From: Cranoglanis bouderius
Taxonomy: Eukaryota; Chordata; Actinopteri; Siluriformes; Cranoglanididae
Reading direction: 5' to 3'
Length of the DNA: 64,000 nucleotides
Assembly: GCA_023630585.1 (NCBI GenBank)
Contig: CM042543.1
Location: 18,707,260 to 18,771,259 of the forward strand
Position numbers and translations under genes: made by a program
Part shown: piece after piece, positions 27,688 to 37,000 of the stretch
Layout: each line of letters starts with the position of its first letter
How positions within the stretch are numbered: position 1 is the first letter of the stretch
Notes under the pieces: model-generated
Database searches by the model: none
Told to the model about the DNA's origin: nothing
What the model saw: the letters and a program-made list of their open reading frames with translations, nothing else

Positions 27688-30210
27688 AGGACAGCTGTGT
27701 GTGCATTCCAGCTGTTCCAGACTGATGCAAGAGAGTGAAATCTGAGGTCGGTCCCAAAAGTGTATCAATCTGAATTTTGAAATGCTAATTTTTTTTATTT
27801 GTCTAAGAGATGTTCAGTTCTGCAGGGTGTATCAGAGAAAGGATTCATTTTATTCCCTACAATCAGTTGTACCAAGCAGATTTCTCTTTTTTCTGCCAAC
27901 CCCAAAGGCAGCCCTGCCCAAAACCTCAGCAGCCTGCCTTCTCGTCTCCTGGCCATGAGGAAGATTTATGACAGAGAAATGGATCAAAACTTGTCCGGAT
28001 GAACATAATATAAACAAAGATTGTTGTGCATAATTCCCATGAAATGCCACTTTTCACAATGTTTGCTTCTGACACAACTGTGTACTTCTGTGCTAATAGC
28101 ACTAGCTTTAACTGTTGTAATGAGTTTTGATTCTCTTTGTTCTTCCTATAACTGTCTTTCCCTTGTTTCTTGTTCTGGTTTCTGGTTTGGTGGAAACTTG
28201 GTGGAAGGCTTGTGCAACTTATATAACTTGTGGCTCATTTAACAGCTGTATGTAGTTATGTTTGGCTTCACTTCTAAGCTAATTTAGATACAAGCTTCTG
28301 CCGAATGGATGATTGCAAATGTCAATGCACTGCAACAGAACACACTACTTCTTAACTAAGCTTTACTTTGACAAAGATAGGAAGTATTGAAAAGAGGAAA
28401 AGAGGAAGCAGCAGCAGACCCTATTGTCACTGAACTCTATATAAAACTAGGCTTATTGCAAAGACACCTCTATTTGCATAACAGGAACAGTAAGACATAA
28501 GGTCATCCTTTGTTATGGACGAACAGTTTGTGGGGACATTTAAATGTCAAAAATACCTGCTGAAAAATCCAGCTCGGTCTGACACAGGTCAAGCTGGTCA
28601 AGCTGGTAGACCATGTTTCAGAGGTTTTTTTACATATTTAAACTGATCCATGAATATTTGATGTCGATTTTCTAATTACATTAGTGTTTTGTTGATTTCT
28701 TTAAAATAACTTGTTGCATTAGTAGCGGCAATTCAGAAACTCTTTTCTTTCTACCAACACTTACTGGCTGGCAATCCTGCTAAAGAAAACAATAGAAACC
28801 GTCACAAAAATTCTGATGGTTTCCCCTATAAATACCATTACAATATTTGGTCCTTAATGGTATCCACTAGACAAAACTTGCCACAAATAGAAGACAGCAA
28901 ATTACCAGTAGAAACCCACAGGGACCATTACAGTTTCCATTAAAACCACTACAATTCCCATTATAACCATTAAAACAACTACAAATTCTATGAGGGTTTC
29001 TATTGTTGTTGTTTTTTTCAGCAGGGAAAGATGATCCATCTACTAGTTTCACCTGTGTTTAGGCAGCAGGTAGATGGTCAGACCAAGCACAAATTCTCAG
29101 CAGGGAAGTCCAAAAAGGCAGAAAGACTGGACCTCACTTTCTTTACCTCTTTTATCACATTAGTCTTGACAATCAGGAATTTTGGAAGCCTATAATAGTC
29201 CGTGTTTTGGTCTGTTCCGGCTCCAGGTACAACTTAACCACGTGGTGAAGGACATTTCCACTGGTACAGTAGTATTAGGAGTTGGGACAAAGTAAAATGT
29301 GAGTTATCCACAGGGCCCTATAGACTGGTTTGGAAAGAAATAAGTATTCACCCCCACAGTGAGTCTGAACCCAACATCCTGCAGTAATTTAGCTCATGCT
29401 GGTGGGTGGAGCAATGCTACTACCCCATGTCTGGCTTTAATGGCGCTGTTAAAGAGCTGGGGAGGGAAAAATAAAGCACATTTTCCAGAAGTTATCAAAG
29501 CAGCATGTGACTGCGCCTATAATGTCGCTACTGAAAAGAAAAAAAAAAGAAACCATGACTGAAATTCTAATGGTTTCCACTACAAATACCATTACAAACC
29601 ATCAGCGAACCATTAAAACCATTATTGGTTCTTAATGGTATCCACTAGACATAACACCAATAGAAGGCAACAAATTAGCAGTAGAGACCCACATGGACCA
29701 TTACAGTTTCCATTAAAATCAGTACAATTCCCATTATAGCCATTAAAACCATTGCAAATTCTATGAGGGTTTCTATTTTTTTTTTTTTTTTTCTCAGCAG
29801 GGATGGACTTTTATAGGTAAACACAGGACGTTGAATTTAATCACCTTTAATCCCATGAAGAACTACCGATATTAAAGTTCCAGGAAAAAAGAAAACAACT
29901 AACTGGAGCATATTTAATCCACAAGTGAAGACATTTTCCTTTTAGAACAAACGGTAAATAAACTTATAGCTTTAGCTGCATCAGCAGGCAAGAAGAGGAA
30001 CCGAGTCGTTGTGTCGGCTGTCAACGCGCTCCAATTCCCACACATAGCAACACCACCAACAAAAGCTCTCCGTTAACACTTTCAGCAATAATACTTCATA
30101 TAAAATATAACACCACTCGCGCTAACAGAACAGGAACCTTATCACGGTTTCGCTCTTTCTTACCTTGAGTTTAGAGGACGGACTCGAATTGCGACTTTCA
30201 CGTTTGCCAT
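1..30210 (-). CDS. stard9: stard9 (KIF16A), kinesin-3 motor protein; 5' complete, 3' end outside window
   Basis: Coding exons, 5' to 3' on the minus strand: 30164-30210, 26250-26319, 22502-22624, 14110-14226, 13977-14009, 13824-13882, 13576-13688, 12084-12226, 11141-11208, 10882-10979, 10589-10789, 9576-9673, 9394-9471, 9229-9306, 8925-9104, 7988-8042, 7754-7879, 7508-7590, 7250-7311, 6845-7017, 5876-6344, and 5748 to beyond position 1. All junctions are GT-AG and phases agree, giving about 2,740 residues here against roughly 4,700 in human STARD9. The start is the ATG at 30208-30210 (MANVKVAIRVRPL). Order: kinesin motor (about 1-380), neck, FHA region, basic coiled segment, then a very long serine-rich tail. 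Family knowledge: STARD9 is a plus-end motor needed for pericentriolar material cohesion in mitosis and for lysosome tubulation; its START lipid-binding domain is at the C terminus, here off the left edge. KIF16B was considered, but the giant tail exon fits only STARD9. Confidence 0.96.
5876..7017 (-). CDS. stard9: stard9 exons 20-21: charged coiled-coil segment
   Basis: Exon 20 (6845-7017) encodes about 57 residues dominated by Glu, Arg, Lys and Gln (RLEEHQRYVECLREEILVE type), a likely coiled coil. Exon 21 (5876-6344) continues with QQWILQEKQRL, then an acidic and serine stretch (INENESSS), then a strongly basic helix-like run rich in RR, KR and HH (VQEELLKHHAFRRNENHIR). It ends in a serine and arginine rich stretch (GSPSKRRGRSVVLRRHSFS) that resembles a phosphorylation and 14-3-3 type region. 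Together residues about 612-824. This corresponds to the coiled segment between FHA and tail in human STARD9. The intron between them (6345-6844) holds a decayed Tc1 tail. Confidence 0.9.
6500..6775 (+). mobile_element. Tc1-like transposon 3' remnant in stard9 intron 20
   Basis: A short stretch at about 6,545-6,605 reads like the Tc1 transposase C terminus (MPARMHAVIKAKGEYK). It is followed by about 170 bp of AT-rich DNA ending in CAGACTTTTGGACACCACTGTA, a typical Tc1 right end. The left end and catalytic region are missing, so this is a dead fragment. Confidence 0.65.
7250..9306 (-). CDS. stard9: stard9 exons 14-19: neck-FHA linker and FHA-like domain
   Basis: Exon 14 ends in VLQNELK, the usual lead-in of kinesin-3 proteins between neck and FHA. 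Exon 15 gives VEQLTKDWSESW and a linker ending near ITIYHLR-type sequence. Exons 16-18 (residues about 503-590) hold the FHA fold: GITRIGPQDP, CEIENQNGVVTLKP, then GAVITLGGCHKLRFNHP, matching the terminal F-NHP signature of kinesin-3 FHA domains. The usual His-Cys pair before the middle strand reads Val-Cys here (GSVCEIEN), and the preceding loop looks a few residues short. Exon 19 adds a short polar segment. Family FHA domains bind partners, not always phosphothreonine, so function is inferred from position only. Confidence 0.85.
8216..8515. repeat. imperfect inverted repeat, MITE-like, in stard9 intron 15
   Basis: The left half carries runs such as AGAACCCTTCAAGAACTTTT, and the right half carries GGTTCTTCTTTAAAGGTTCC in opposite sense, with related TTCAGAAAGGGG and CCAAAGGGGTG ends. 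This is the style of the common fish foldback elements built on GAACC/GGTTC. There is no coding content. Confidence 0.45.
9394..30210 (-). CDS. stard9: stard9 exons 1-13: kinesin motor domain and neck
   Basis: The motor occupies about residues 1-380 and the neck helix runs to 416. The ATP-binding P-loop GQTGSGKT is in exon 4 (residues about 105-112). Switch I SSRSHAIF is in exon 8 (about 222-229). Switch II LVDLAGSE spans the exon 9/10 junction (about 252-259). The microtubule-facing helix ANINKSLVTLG is in exon 10, and IPYRDSVLTWLLKDSLGGNSKT is in exon 11. All catalytic motifs are intact, so the motor should be active. Exon 11 carries a serine-rich insert where KIF1A has its lysine loop. Exon 3 begins with a tandem LDGR-LDGR. 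Exon 8 ends in a weak donor (CAG|GTCTTA), but the protein continues smoothly into exon 9. Intron 3 (14,227-22,501) is the longest at about 8.3 kb. Confidence 0.95.
9722..9970. repeat. interspersed repeat fragment (TTATTCCTCTTATACCA family), stard9 intron 12
   Basis: Contains TTATAGGAAAATAATCAGTG, AAATGTTTTATTCCTCTTATACCA, and GACAAGTTAGTTCCTG. Related text recurs at 26.5-27.3 kb, 50.1-50.3 kb, 52.86-52.99 kb and 63.76-64.0 kb. It looks like a partly palindromic non-autonomous element family. Boundaries are uncertain. Confidence 0.45.
10159..10448. mobile_element. MITE with CCCTGCTGAAAAAA ends, copy 1 (stard9 intron 11)
   Basis: Terminal inverted repeats CCCTGCTGAAAAAA at left and TTTTTTCAGCAGGG at right, flanked inward by AACAATAGAAACC and GTTTCTACTG. 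The interior is built of ACCATTAAAACC-like words. About 290 bp, no coding capacity. Two more copies lie in intron 1 in the same orientation. Confidence 0.75.
11635..11650 (+). repeat. G16 homopolymer in stard9 intron 9 flank
   Basis: Sixteen consecutive G residues, then ACCCC. A strand-biased tract of this kind can form G-quadruplex structure and is prone to assembly error. Confidence 0.8.
12564..12922 (-). repeat. three tandem ~120-bp units with tRNA-like boxes, stard9 intron 7
   Basis: Units begin AGCATGGCTTGGTGT at 12,564, 12,685 and 12,805, so the period is 120-121 bp. Each shares ACTCGGGTTGG, TCTGTCC(G/A)TGA and AAGC(A/T)AGGCT. On the minus strand each unit holds a B-box-like word (GAGTTCAAGTCC in unit 2) and an upstream TGGCTCACGGACAG, resembling a tRNA-derived element. 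There is no open gene. Confidence 0.75.
13251..13283. repeat. (GA)n-(G)n microsatellite
   Basis: About 12 GA units followed by a G run, in stard9 intron 7. Confidence 0.9.
14227..17506. other. stard9 intron 3, proximal part: no gene or recognised element
   Basis: Mostly single-copy-looking DNA. There is a poly-A tract at about 15,769-15,787. A TAAT-rich stretch at 15,540-15,765 is noted as a possible conserved non-coding element. I see no exon with splice sites and no transposon ends. Confidence 0.5.
17507..17918 (+). mobile_element. Tc1-like remnant (CACTATATGGCCAAA family) in stard9 intron 3
   Basis: Begins CACTATATGGCCAAAGATTA after a TA and continues with TTGCCACAATGTTGGAAGCAC. A tail portion reads like a Tc1 transposase around the catalytic Glu (TEHIWDELEHQ at about 17,775). 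It is closely related to 32,926-33,464. The HTH region and first catalytic Asp are gone and the frames are broken. Right boundary approximate. Confidence 0.7.
18988..19088. repeat. (GT)n-(GA)n compound microsatellite
   Basis: About 13 GT units followed by about 37 GA units in stard9 intron 3. Poly(Ser/Leu) frames through it are artefacts. Between 17,919 and 18,987 I see nothing recognisable. Confidence 0.95.
20776..20849. repeat. (TA)37 microsatellite
   Basis: About 74 bp of pure TA in stard9 intron 3. The intronic DNA from 19,089 to 20,775 and from 20,850 to 22,005 shows no gene or element that I recognise. Confidence 0.95.
22006..22090. repeat. (GA)n microsatellite
   Basis: About 42 GA units, 410 bp downstream of exon 3 of stard9 in genomic plus-strand terms upstream of its acceptor-side region. 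Confidence 0.95.
22625..26249. other. stard9 intron 2: no gene found
   Basis: A short (GT)n lies at 24,454-24,471. A 147-codon plus-strand frame at 24,206-24,649 has no recognisable domain and biased low-complexity content, and is treated as chance. Non-repetitive stretches such as 23,100-23,350 could hold conserved non-coding DNA but nothing can be shown here. Confidence 0.5.
26480..27290. repeat. interspersed repeat of the TTATTCCTCTTATACCA family, split by a Tc1-like mini-element
   Basis: The left part (GGAAGGAGTTTCCAGTGTCAG) matches 51,530-51,560. The part ACTTGTTTCACGGACGTTCC at 26,763 matches 50,180. The right part ATAAAACACTTCAGGA and GTTGATTATTTCCTATTACA matches 52,865-52,970 and 50,290. 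It is interrupted at 26,801-27,085. It lies in stard9 intron 1. Confidence 0.5.
26801..27085 (+). mobile_element. Tc1/mariner-like mini-element, 285 bp, TA target duplication
   Basis: Left end CAGGGTGTCCCAAAAATCTC, right end GGAGACTTTTGCGACACCATG, inverted repeats with mismatches, and TA on both sides (26,799-26,800 and 27,086-27,087). The interior keeps a fragment like a transposase helix-turn-helix linker (KTGSVPDQPRSGNP). The rest of the transposase is deleted. Confidence 0.7.
27641..27681. repeat. (GT)n-(GA)n microsatellite
   Basis: Eight GT then about 13 GA units in stard9 intron 1. The flanking region 27,290-28,774 holds nothing else recognisable. Confidence 0.9.
28775..29026. mobile_element. 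MITE with CCCTGCTGAAAAAA ends, copy 2 (stard9 intron 1)
   Basis: Same interior as copy 1 (GGTATCCACTAGACA, CCCACAGGGACCATTACAG) and ends in TTTTTTTCAGCAGGG. The left end is altered to CCTGCTAAAGAAAACAATAG. About 250 bp. Confidence 0.75.
29527..29802. mobile_element. MITE with CCCTGCTGAAAAAA ends, copy 3 (stard9 intron 1)
   Basis: Left end degraded (GCTACTGAAAAGAAAA), right end TTTTCTCAGCAGGG, interior matching copies 1 and 2 (GGTATCCACTAGACATAACA). It lies 500 bp from copy 2 in the same orientation. Confidence 0.75.
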
Positions 30211-30480
30211 TGAGACTTGCAACAGGACAGAGGAGGAACTGGCCGAATTAAAGTGTTGAGTCAGAATCCATATGTGGTTAAATGCCACCTGATAATTAGT
30301 TCATCCTGATAAAATGAAGGGCGTCGGCAGTGAGATTTAAAATCCATGCTGTTCATGGCAGTGTGGAGGAAGAACACAAGAGCTGCGAGAACAACTGCGC
30401 TGAAGCTGAAACTTCCTGCCGCCTCCAGGGCTCACAGGAGGAGGGACAGGGATCACTGCCAAGCACAAAGACTGTTGCGA
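30211..30480 (-). promoter_or_regulatory. stard9: probable stard9 5' UTR and promoter region
   Basis: Immediately upstream of the start codon. No TATA box is evident. It contains several AGGAGG/GAGGAG purine words on the plus strand. The call rests on position only. Confidence 0.3.
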
Positions 30481-30835
30481 ACCATGTATTCACTTCATAA
30501 ATTATTTAAAAAATAACGTACTCAGGCTTTTCAGTGGCGTGTATTTAAAAAAAAAATGCAAAGACATCCGTTTTTTTCTAAATGTCTCTGAGCTGTACAA
30601 GTGTGTGAACAAAAAGCATCACAGATGTCAAATAGCAAAATGGGGCATTACTGCTAAAAAGCACATGCAACAGATTTCCAAATATGTTTCATTTATTGAA
30701 CATTATGAACATTTGAATCTATAATATTGCATTAATATAAATTATTTTCAATACATAGTCCAACTTCACTTATAAACAGATAATAGGTAATTTGTCAAAA
30801 ATTCAAAACCCTATCATGCTGTATTTAAAAAAAAA

Positions 30836-31000
30836 TCATTCATCTACAGTAACCTCTTTATCCTGGTCAGGGTCAAGGTGGCTCTGAAGCCTATAACCCA
30901 GCAAAACTGGACGCAAGGCAGGAATAAACCCTGGGACAGCAGAGCAGCACACAGACACACAAACACAGAGATACACATATATTTTTACATTCACATCTAA
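30836..31000 (-). mobile_element. SINE-like 3' fragment, minus orientation
   Basis: Contains TTATCCTGGTCAGGGTCAAGG and GGCAGGAATAAACCCTGGGA, matching the 3' body of the tRNA-headed fish repeat seen in full at 31,062-31,372. Confidence 0.55.
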
Positions 31001-31061
31001 GGGTAAAATAGTCTTACACCTTGCATCTGCATTTTCACCATCAGCCATCATGTGTCCATCC

Positions 31062-31372
31062 ATCCATTTTCTGTAACTCTTATCCTAAACAGGGTTGCGG
31101 GGGGAGCCTGGAGCCTATCCCAGGGAACTCAGGGTACAAGGCAGGGGACACCCTGGACGGGGTGACCCATCCCAGGGCACAATCACACACACACATTCAC
31201 ACACTACAGACAATTTGGAAATGCTGATCAGCCTACAACAGGTCTTTGGACTTGGGGAGAAAATTGGAGTACCCTAAGGAAACCCCTCAAGGCACACAGG
31301 GCGGAGGCAGGATTCAAACCCTCCAACACCATAGGTGTGAGGCAACAGTGCTAACCACTATGAGACACTCCC
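31062..31372 (-). mobile_element. tRNA-derived SINE-like repeat, minus orientation
   Basis: On the minus strand the head carries GTGGTTAGCACTG (A-box-like) and GGTTTGAATCC (B-box), followed by the fish repeat body with the CCAAAGACCTG block and the tail GGATGGATGGA. It is the same family as 46,190-46,445 in opposite orientation. Confidence 0.7.
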
Positions 31373-31544
31373 CCAAACATTGTGTGTCTAGGGTGCCATT
31401 ACCCAAAGAAATAATGACCAGTATCTTGTGTCTAACTTTGTCTGCATTGCATATACATACTCTCTCTGACACTTTTTTGTCTGTGAGCTGGAGAAATACT
31501 AAAACTGTCTGGTGTCATTTAAATAAAAACACATGAACATAATA

Positions 31545-32687
31545 AAACTGAGCTGCAGCATGGTGGCCAAGACCATACAGTGGTTTAACAGGACAGGTTC
31601 CACTCAGAACAGGCCTCGCCATGGTCGACCACAGAAGTTGAGTGCACATGCTCAGCATCATATCCAGAGGTTGGCTTTGCAGAATAGACATATGAGTGCT
31701 GCCAGCATTGCTGCAGAGGTTGAAGGGGTGGGGGGGTCAGCCTGTCAGTGCTCAGACCATACGCCGCACACTGCATCAAATTGGTCTGCATGGCTGTCAT
31801 CCCAGAAGGAAGCCTCTTCTAAAGATGATGCACAAGAAAGCCCGCAAACAGTTTGCTGAAGACAAGCAGACTAAGGACATGGATTACTGGAACCATGTCC
31901 TGTGGTCTGACGAGACCAAGATAAACTTATTTGGTTCAGATGGTGTCAAGCGTGTGTGGCGGCAACCAGGTGAGGAGTACAAAGACAAGTGTGTCTTGCC
32001 TACAGTCAAGCATGGTGGTGGTAGTGTCATGGTCTGGGGCTGCATGAGTGCTGCCGGCACTGGGGAGTGTACTGTGACATGTACTGTGACATACTGAAGC
32101 AGAGCATGATCCCCTCCCTTCAGAAACTGGGCCACAGGGCAGTATTCCAACATGATAATGACCCCAAACACACCTCCAAGACGACCACTGCCTTGCTAAA
32201 GAAGCTGAGGGTAAAGGTGATGGACTGGCCAAGCATGTCTCCAGACCTAAACCCTATTGAGCATCTGTGGGGCATCCTCATACGGAAGGTGGAGGAGCGC
32301 AAGGTCTCTAACATCCACCAGCTCTGTGATGTCGTCATGGAGGAGTGGAAGAGGACTCCAGTGGCAACCTGTGAAGCTCTGGTGAACTCCATACCCAACA
32401 GGATTAAGGCAGTGCTGGAAAATAATGGTGGCCACACAAAATATTGACACTTTTGGCCCGATTTGGACATTTTCACTTAGGGGTGTACTCACTTTTGTTG
32501 CCAGCGGTTTAGACATTAATGGCTGTGTGTTATTTTGAGGGGACAGAAAATTTACACTGTTATACAAGCTGTACACTCACTACTTTACATTGTAGCAAAG
32601 TGTCATTTCGTCAGTGTTGTCCCATGAAAAGATATTATAAAATATTTACAAAAATGTGAGGGGTGTACTCACTTTTGTGAGATACTG
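31545..32687 (+). mobile_element. Tc1-like transposon, left end missing, transposase broken
   Basis: The transposase text covers part of the DNA-binding region (KTIQWFNRTGSTQNRPRHG) and the full catalytic core: Asp in WSDETKINLFG (31,909), Asp in QHDNDPKHT (32,154), and Glu in LNPIEHLWG (32,259), a D34E spacing. It is broken by one extra base in a G run near 31,727-31,736, and by a deletion plus a 12-bp duplication (TACTGTGACATG) near 32,068-32,092. The right end GTACTCACTTTTGTGAGATACTG is followed by TA. The matching left terminal repeat is absent, so the copy is immobile. Confidence 0.85.
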
Positions 32688-32925
<238 letters not shown>

Positions 32926-33464
32926 CACACTATATGGCCAAAAGTTTGTGGACACCTGAAAAATCACACCCATATGTGGATTTTCCCCCAAACTGTTGCC
33001 ACAAAGTTGGAAGCGCACAATTGTATAGGATGTCTTTGTATCCTGTAGCATTACAATTTCCTTTCATTGGAACTAAGGGGGGCTATGCAGACATGTTCCA
33101 GCTTCACATTACCCCTGTGCACAAATCAAGGTCCATGTAAACATGGTTTGTCAAGGTTGGTGTGGAAGAACTCGAGTGGCCTGCACAGAGCCCTGACCTC
33201 AACCTCACCGAACACCTTCAGGATGAACTGGAACACTGACTGTACCCAAGGCCTCCTCGCCCAACATCAGAGCTTGACCTCACTAAAAATCTTGTGGCTG
33301 AATGAGAAAATCCCCACAGCCATGCTCCAAAATCTAGTAGAGAGCCTTTCCAGGAGAGTGGAGGTTATTATAACAGCAAAGGGAGGACAGAATCTGGAAC
33401 AGGATGTTCAAAAGCACATAGGAGTATGGTGATGAGGTGTCCACAAACTTTTGGCCATATAGTG
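32926..33464 (+). mobile_element. Tc1-like deletion derivative (CACTATATGGCCAAA family)
   Basis: Left CACTATATGGCCAAAAGTTT and right AAACTTTTGGCCATATAGTG are inverted repeats, and TA follows on the right. The interior keeps only the C-terminal transposase region around the catalytic Glu (SPDLNLTEHLQDELEH, near 33,190-33,235) in broken frames. About 540 bp. Confidence 0.8.
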
Positions 33465-34025
33465 TATTCTAGACTCAAATATATAAGTAACTCTACTGCC
33501 CAGATCTATTGCACCACTCTCCTTCCCCATTAGGAAGGATTATACAAACATTTCCAAAAGCTCTCAGTCAAAATGATGGCCAAAATGATAAATGCATATT
33601 TTGAATAGCTTTTTTTCCCTGAACATAGCCTTCTTTGTATATCCCCATTTCCATAAAAACACTGATACTTAAAGAGGAATCCCAATCTGAGGTGCAAATA
33701 GATTGAAATTGCTACTTTGAAGACGAAATGCACCACTATTGCACCATCAGCAAATCAGATTTCAGTACACTGTAACTGGCTCAATCAAGGGAATGTACAA
33801 GATGCAGGCCTAATGCTTAAAACCTGTGAGGACGTTTAAACAAATTATGCTGTGCACCAAAACAACTACCAAATAATTTTTGGTAAGTGCCTTTGGAGTA
33901 TCAAATGCTAACCAGGTAGTAAAGTGAGTGTTTAAAATTGTTTTAAAATCAAACAGCAGCTACAGTGAGCTCAGTTGTTTTCCTTTGTATGTTTGCCAGG
34001 TAGTGTAGGTGTCGCCTTCTTTTGG
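33465..34025. other. cdan1 3' flank, no element recognised
   Basis: It should contain the cdan1 3' UTR and polyadenylation site on the minus strand. I did not find a clear AATAAA on that strand close to the stop codon. Confidence 0.4.
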
Positions 34026-37000
34026 TCACTGGGAGATCTGCAGTATGTCACTAGATTTCACTAAATGCACTGGTGGAGGAGAGGCCAGAGGCAGCTTCTG
34101 AAAATTCTCAATGGATTCCTACAATAAAGCAGACATAATTATGATACTGTTTATGTGACTATAAACAATGCTTTATGAGCTTATTTATGAGACCATTACC
34201 CCTGGAAAAGATAACTCTGATAACTTTGCCCAGCGAGAGCCCACTTCTTCCTCTCTCAGAAGGCCTTTCACTATAAGCATTCTAACGAAGAGCAGGTAGT
34301 TATATCTCTGTAAGGACAGATAAAAGAAACTGTATTCAAACTGCTGTAACCACGCATAAGATGAAATAAATATCAGCAGTGTCAAGACTACTGTGATCGG
34401 TGGTCACCTGCAGGTCACTGGCGTTGATAATGGCAGTGAGAGTAGGCTCACTGTAGAGAAGGTGCAAAGTCACATTGACAGAGGAAATATGCGTCCAAAG
34501 AACAATCAACTTATTCAATAAAGATCCAACATCAACAGCTTCTTTCCTGTTACCCCCAGCTGAGGACACCAGGGGTAGTTCTCCAGAGACTGCAAACACA
34601 TGCAAAACACAAAATATTACACTTGGAATGGTGTATTTTTTCTGGTTTATTATATGCATATACATTCCATAAATAATCACCTAGCTTGCAGGCCAACAAG
34701 ACAGTACAACGTAATAGCATCTGCTCAGCTACTGAAGACATGAACTGCAAACAGAACAGAAAGAAGGGATAAATAAGCAAATAATAACAGTAGATACAGA
34801 ATATCAAGATAATAAATGAAGGGAAACAGTCTGTACCTTTCTACATCTTAGTGTTTGTCCCACTTTATCTAGCAGGGAGCCAATCTGTTGAACTGTAAAC
34901 ACTTCATCTTCAGACCTGGGCCCTACTGCGATGCTCAGCACCTCCTGAAATGAACACTTGTCTGAGTATAAACGAAGCAAGCTGAACAAACTCTGACAAC
35001 AAAACATTATTTATTTAATGCAGAAACATTCCTCAATTCATTGTTTTAATTCACTGTTATGTAAGTTTTTAAGTTTAATAACCACTATTGTTAATAGTAG
35101 TCATTTTTAATCATGACATACTATAAGCGACATTTACAACAGTGAGTATCCTGTCTGTACCTTTATCTCGATAATAACATCTGATGCCAGTGGACCTTTG
35201 TGGGAGCAATCTTTTGGGCATGAGGACACAGCATCCTGTCCTGAAGAGCTTTTCTGTGTCTGGACACTCTTATCAGATCCTCCTGCATCCACAGACTCGA
35301 TGCTTGCAGGACACGGCACATTCTTCATCACCCGTTCGAAAGTACTTTTCCACTCCCTCTTAATAAGAGCTATAGAGAAGCATGTGCATATATAATTCTT
35401 CAATTATACTACACAGGGATCATGCCATAATAACCAGTAATGCATTAAGTTCATTGCGAGTGCTTCAGTACAGTACTTGTGATATTGGAGGAGAGCCAGC
35501 TGCAGGCTTTTTCAGTTGCCAGACGTATGGTGATGCTTTCAGCTGTTGTCAGAACCTGCAAGACACAACTTCTGTTTAGGGAGTGTTGTCACCAGAAAGA
35601 ACAGATTCTATATGAGGCTACTTACAGCTTGAGAGGTCTCGTCAGGCAAAAGAACCCTTACAGCTCTTGGAGCATTCTCACTGCAAAACCTAGTATAGGA
35701 GACACAAGCACACAAAAGTCAAGGGGGAAAAAAAGGAAAACATATTCTCACCTATGCAGGACTATACAAGTACTAAAGCTGACCTGGTGGCTCTCTCCAT
35801 GGCCTGCATGCCTGCGTCACAAAGCTGAGCACAGATTGAGTCATTCAGCTTAGCTGCATTAACACTATCTGAACCCAAACCGTCCCTGAGAGTCTTCTCT
35901 CCGCCATGCACCAGCTCAGACACCAATGTGGCCCTGATTCACACACGTGTATGCAAAATTATAGAAATATATATAAGGGGAAGACATAAATCCAACACAC
36001 CAGTACATAATTTATTAACACAGAAAATACACAATAAGAGCAATGAGAATTGAGACTGACTTGATGTGTTTGACACAGTTAGATCCAACTCGTTCAGCCA
36101 CAAATTCCACAGTACGTTTAAGTGAAGGAGGCTGATTATGAAAGAAGGCCTGCTCCAGGTCCAGCTACAATGAATGACAATAAAATGTTACTTTTATACA
36201 GTTTTTTTTTATAAATAAGATGCAGACTTATTTTTCTGACTGGATCTGTGCTTTTGCATAAGCAGGAAATAATAAACTGGATAGATGTTTGTTCAGTCTT
36301 CTTAGTTTTAAGTCTAAATACACCAGTAATAAAAACCTGTATTACCTGTAGTGTCTGCTGAGAGCGGGTGGTGGGGGGACCTCTGGGCTCAGCAGACGTA
36401 GGCGTGATCTTGCGGATCAAGCCTCCAGCCTTGGATGCACTTCCTGACACAAAAGCTGCCAACAGCTTGCGAAACTCCCCTGGTTAAACAATTTCCAATG
36501 ACACTCAATATACAATCATCAGCATAAGATGATTGTTGAAATCTCATTTGTAGGCAATACTAAGAACTTCCTCTCACCTAAATATGGGCAACAGGTATAG
36601 AGAAGCTGCTGATCCACTAAGGGCAGATTGTCCTGAGAAGAAAATATATCGGTACTTACTACTTGGTCAGTATTGAGACTGTATTTATGTAGTCAGCTCG
36701 AGAATTACTGGTACATCGGTCTAATTTCTTTTGAAAGCGCTTTGATTCTCTATATGATGGATTACAAATAGATTTTACATTTGTGCAACCTCATACTTAT
36801 ACCCTAGAGAAAGAGAAAATATTTAAAAGAAACAAGGGTTCTCAAAGACTGAGGACAATTTAATGCAATTTTTTTTTTAAGTTGCAATTAGTTTTATTGT
36901 CATAAAATCATCTATTTTATTGTTAGATTTATTGTTAAATTAGTATGGCAAAAACTAATTGCATAGTTCTAATATACACATCAAGTACCTGAGTGAAAAA

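Noticed and set aside
5876..30210. Gene identity KIF16B or KIF1 family
   Set aside because: No PX domain or lysine loop is seen, and the giant serine-rich exon and VRVRNVK-type N terminus fit STARD9.
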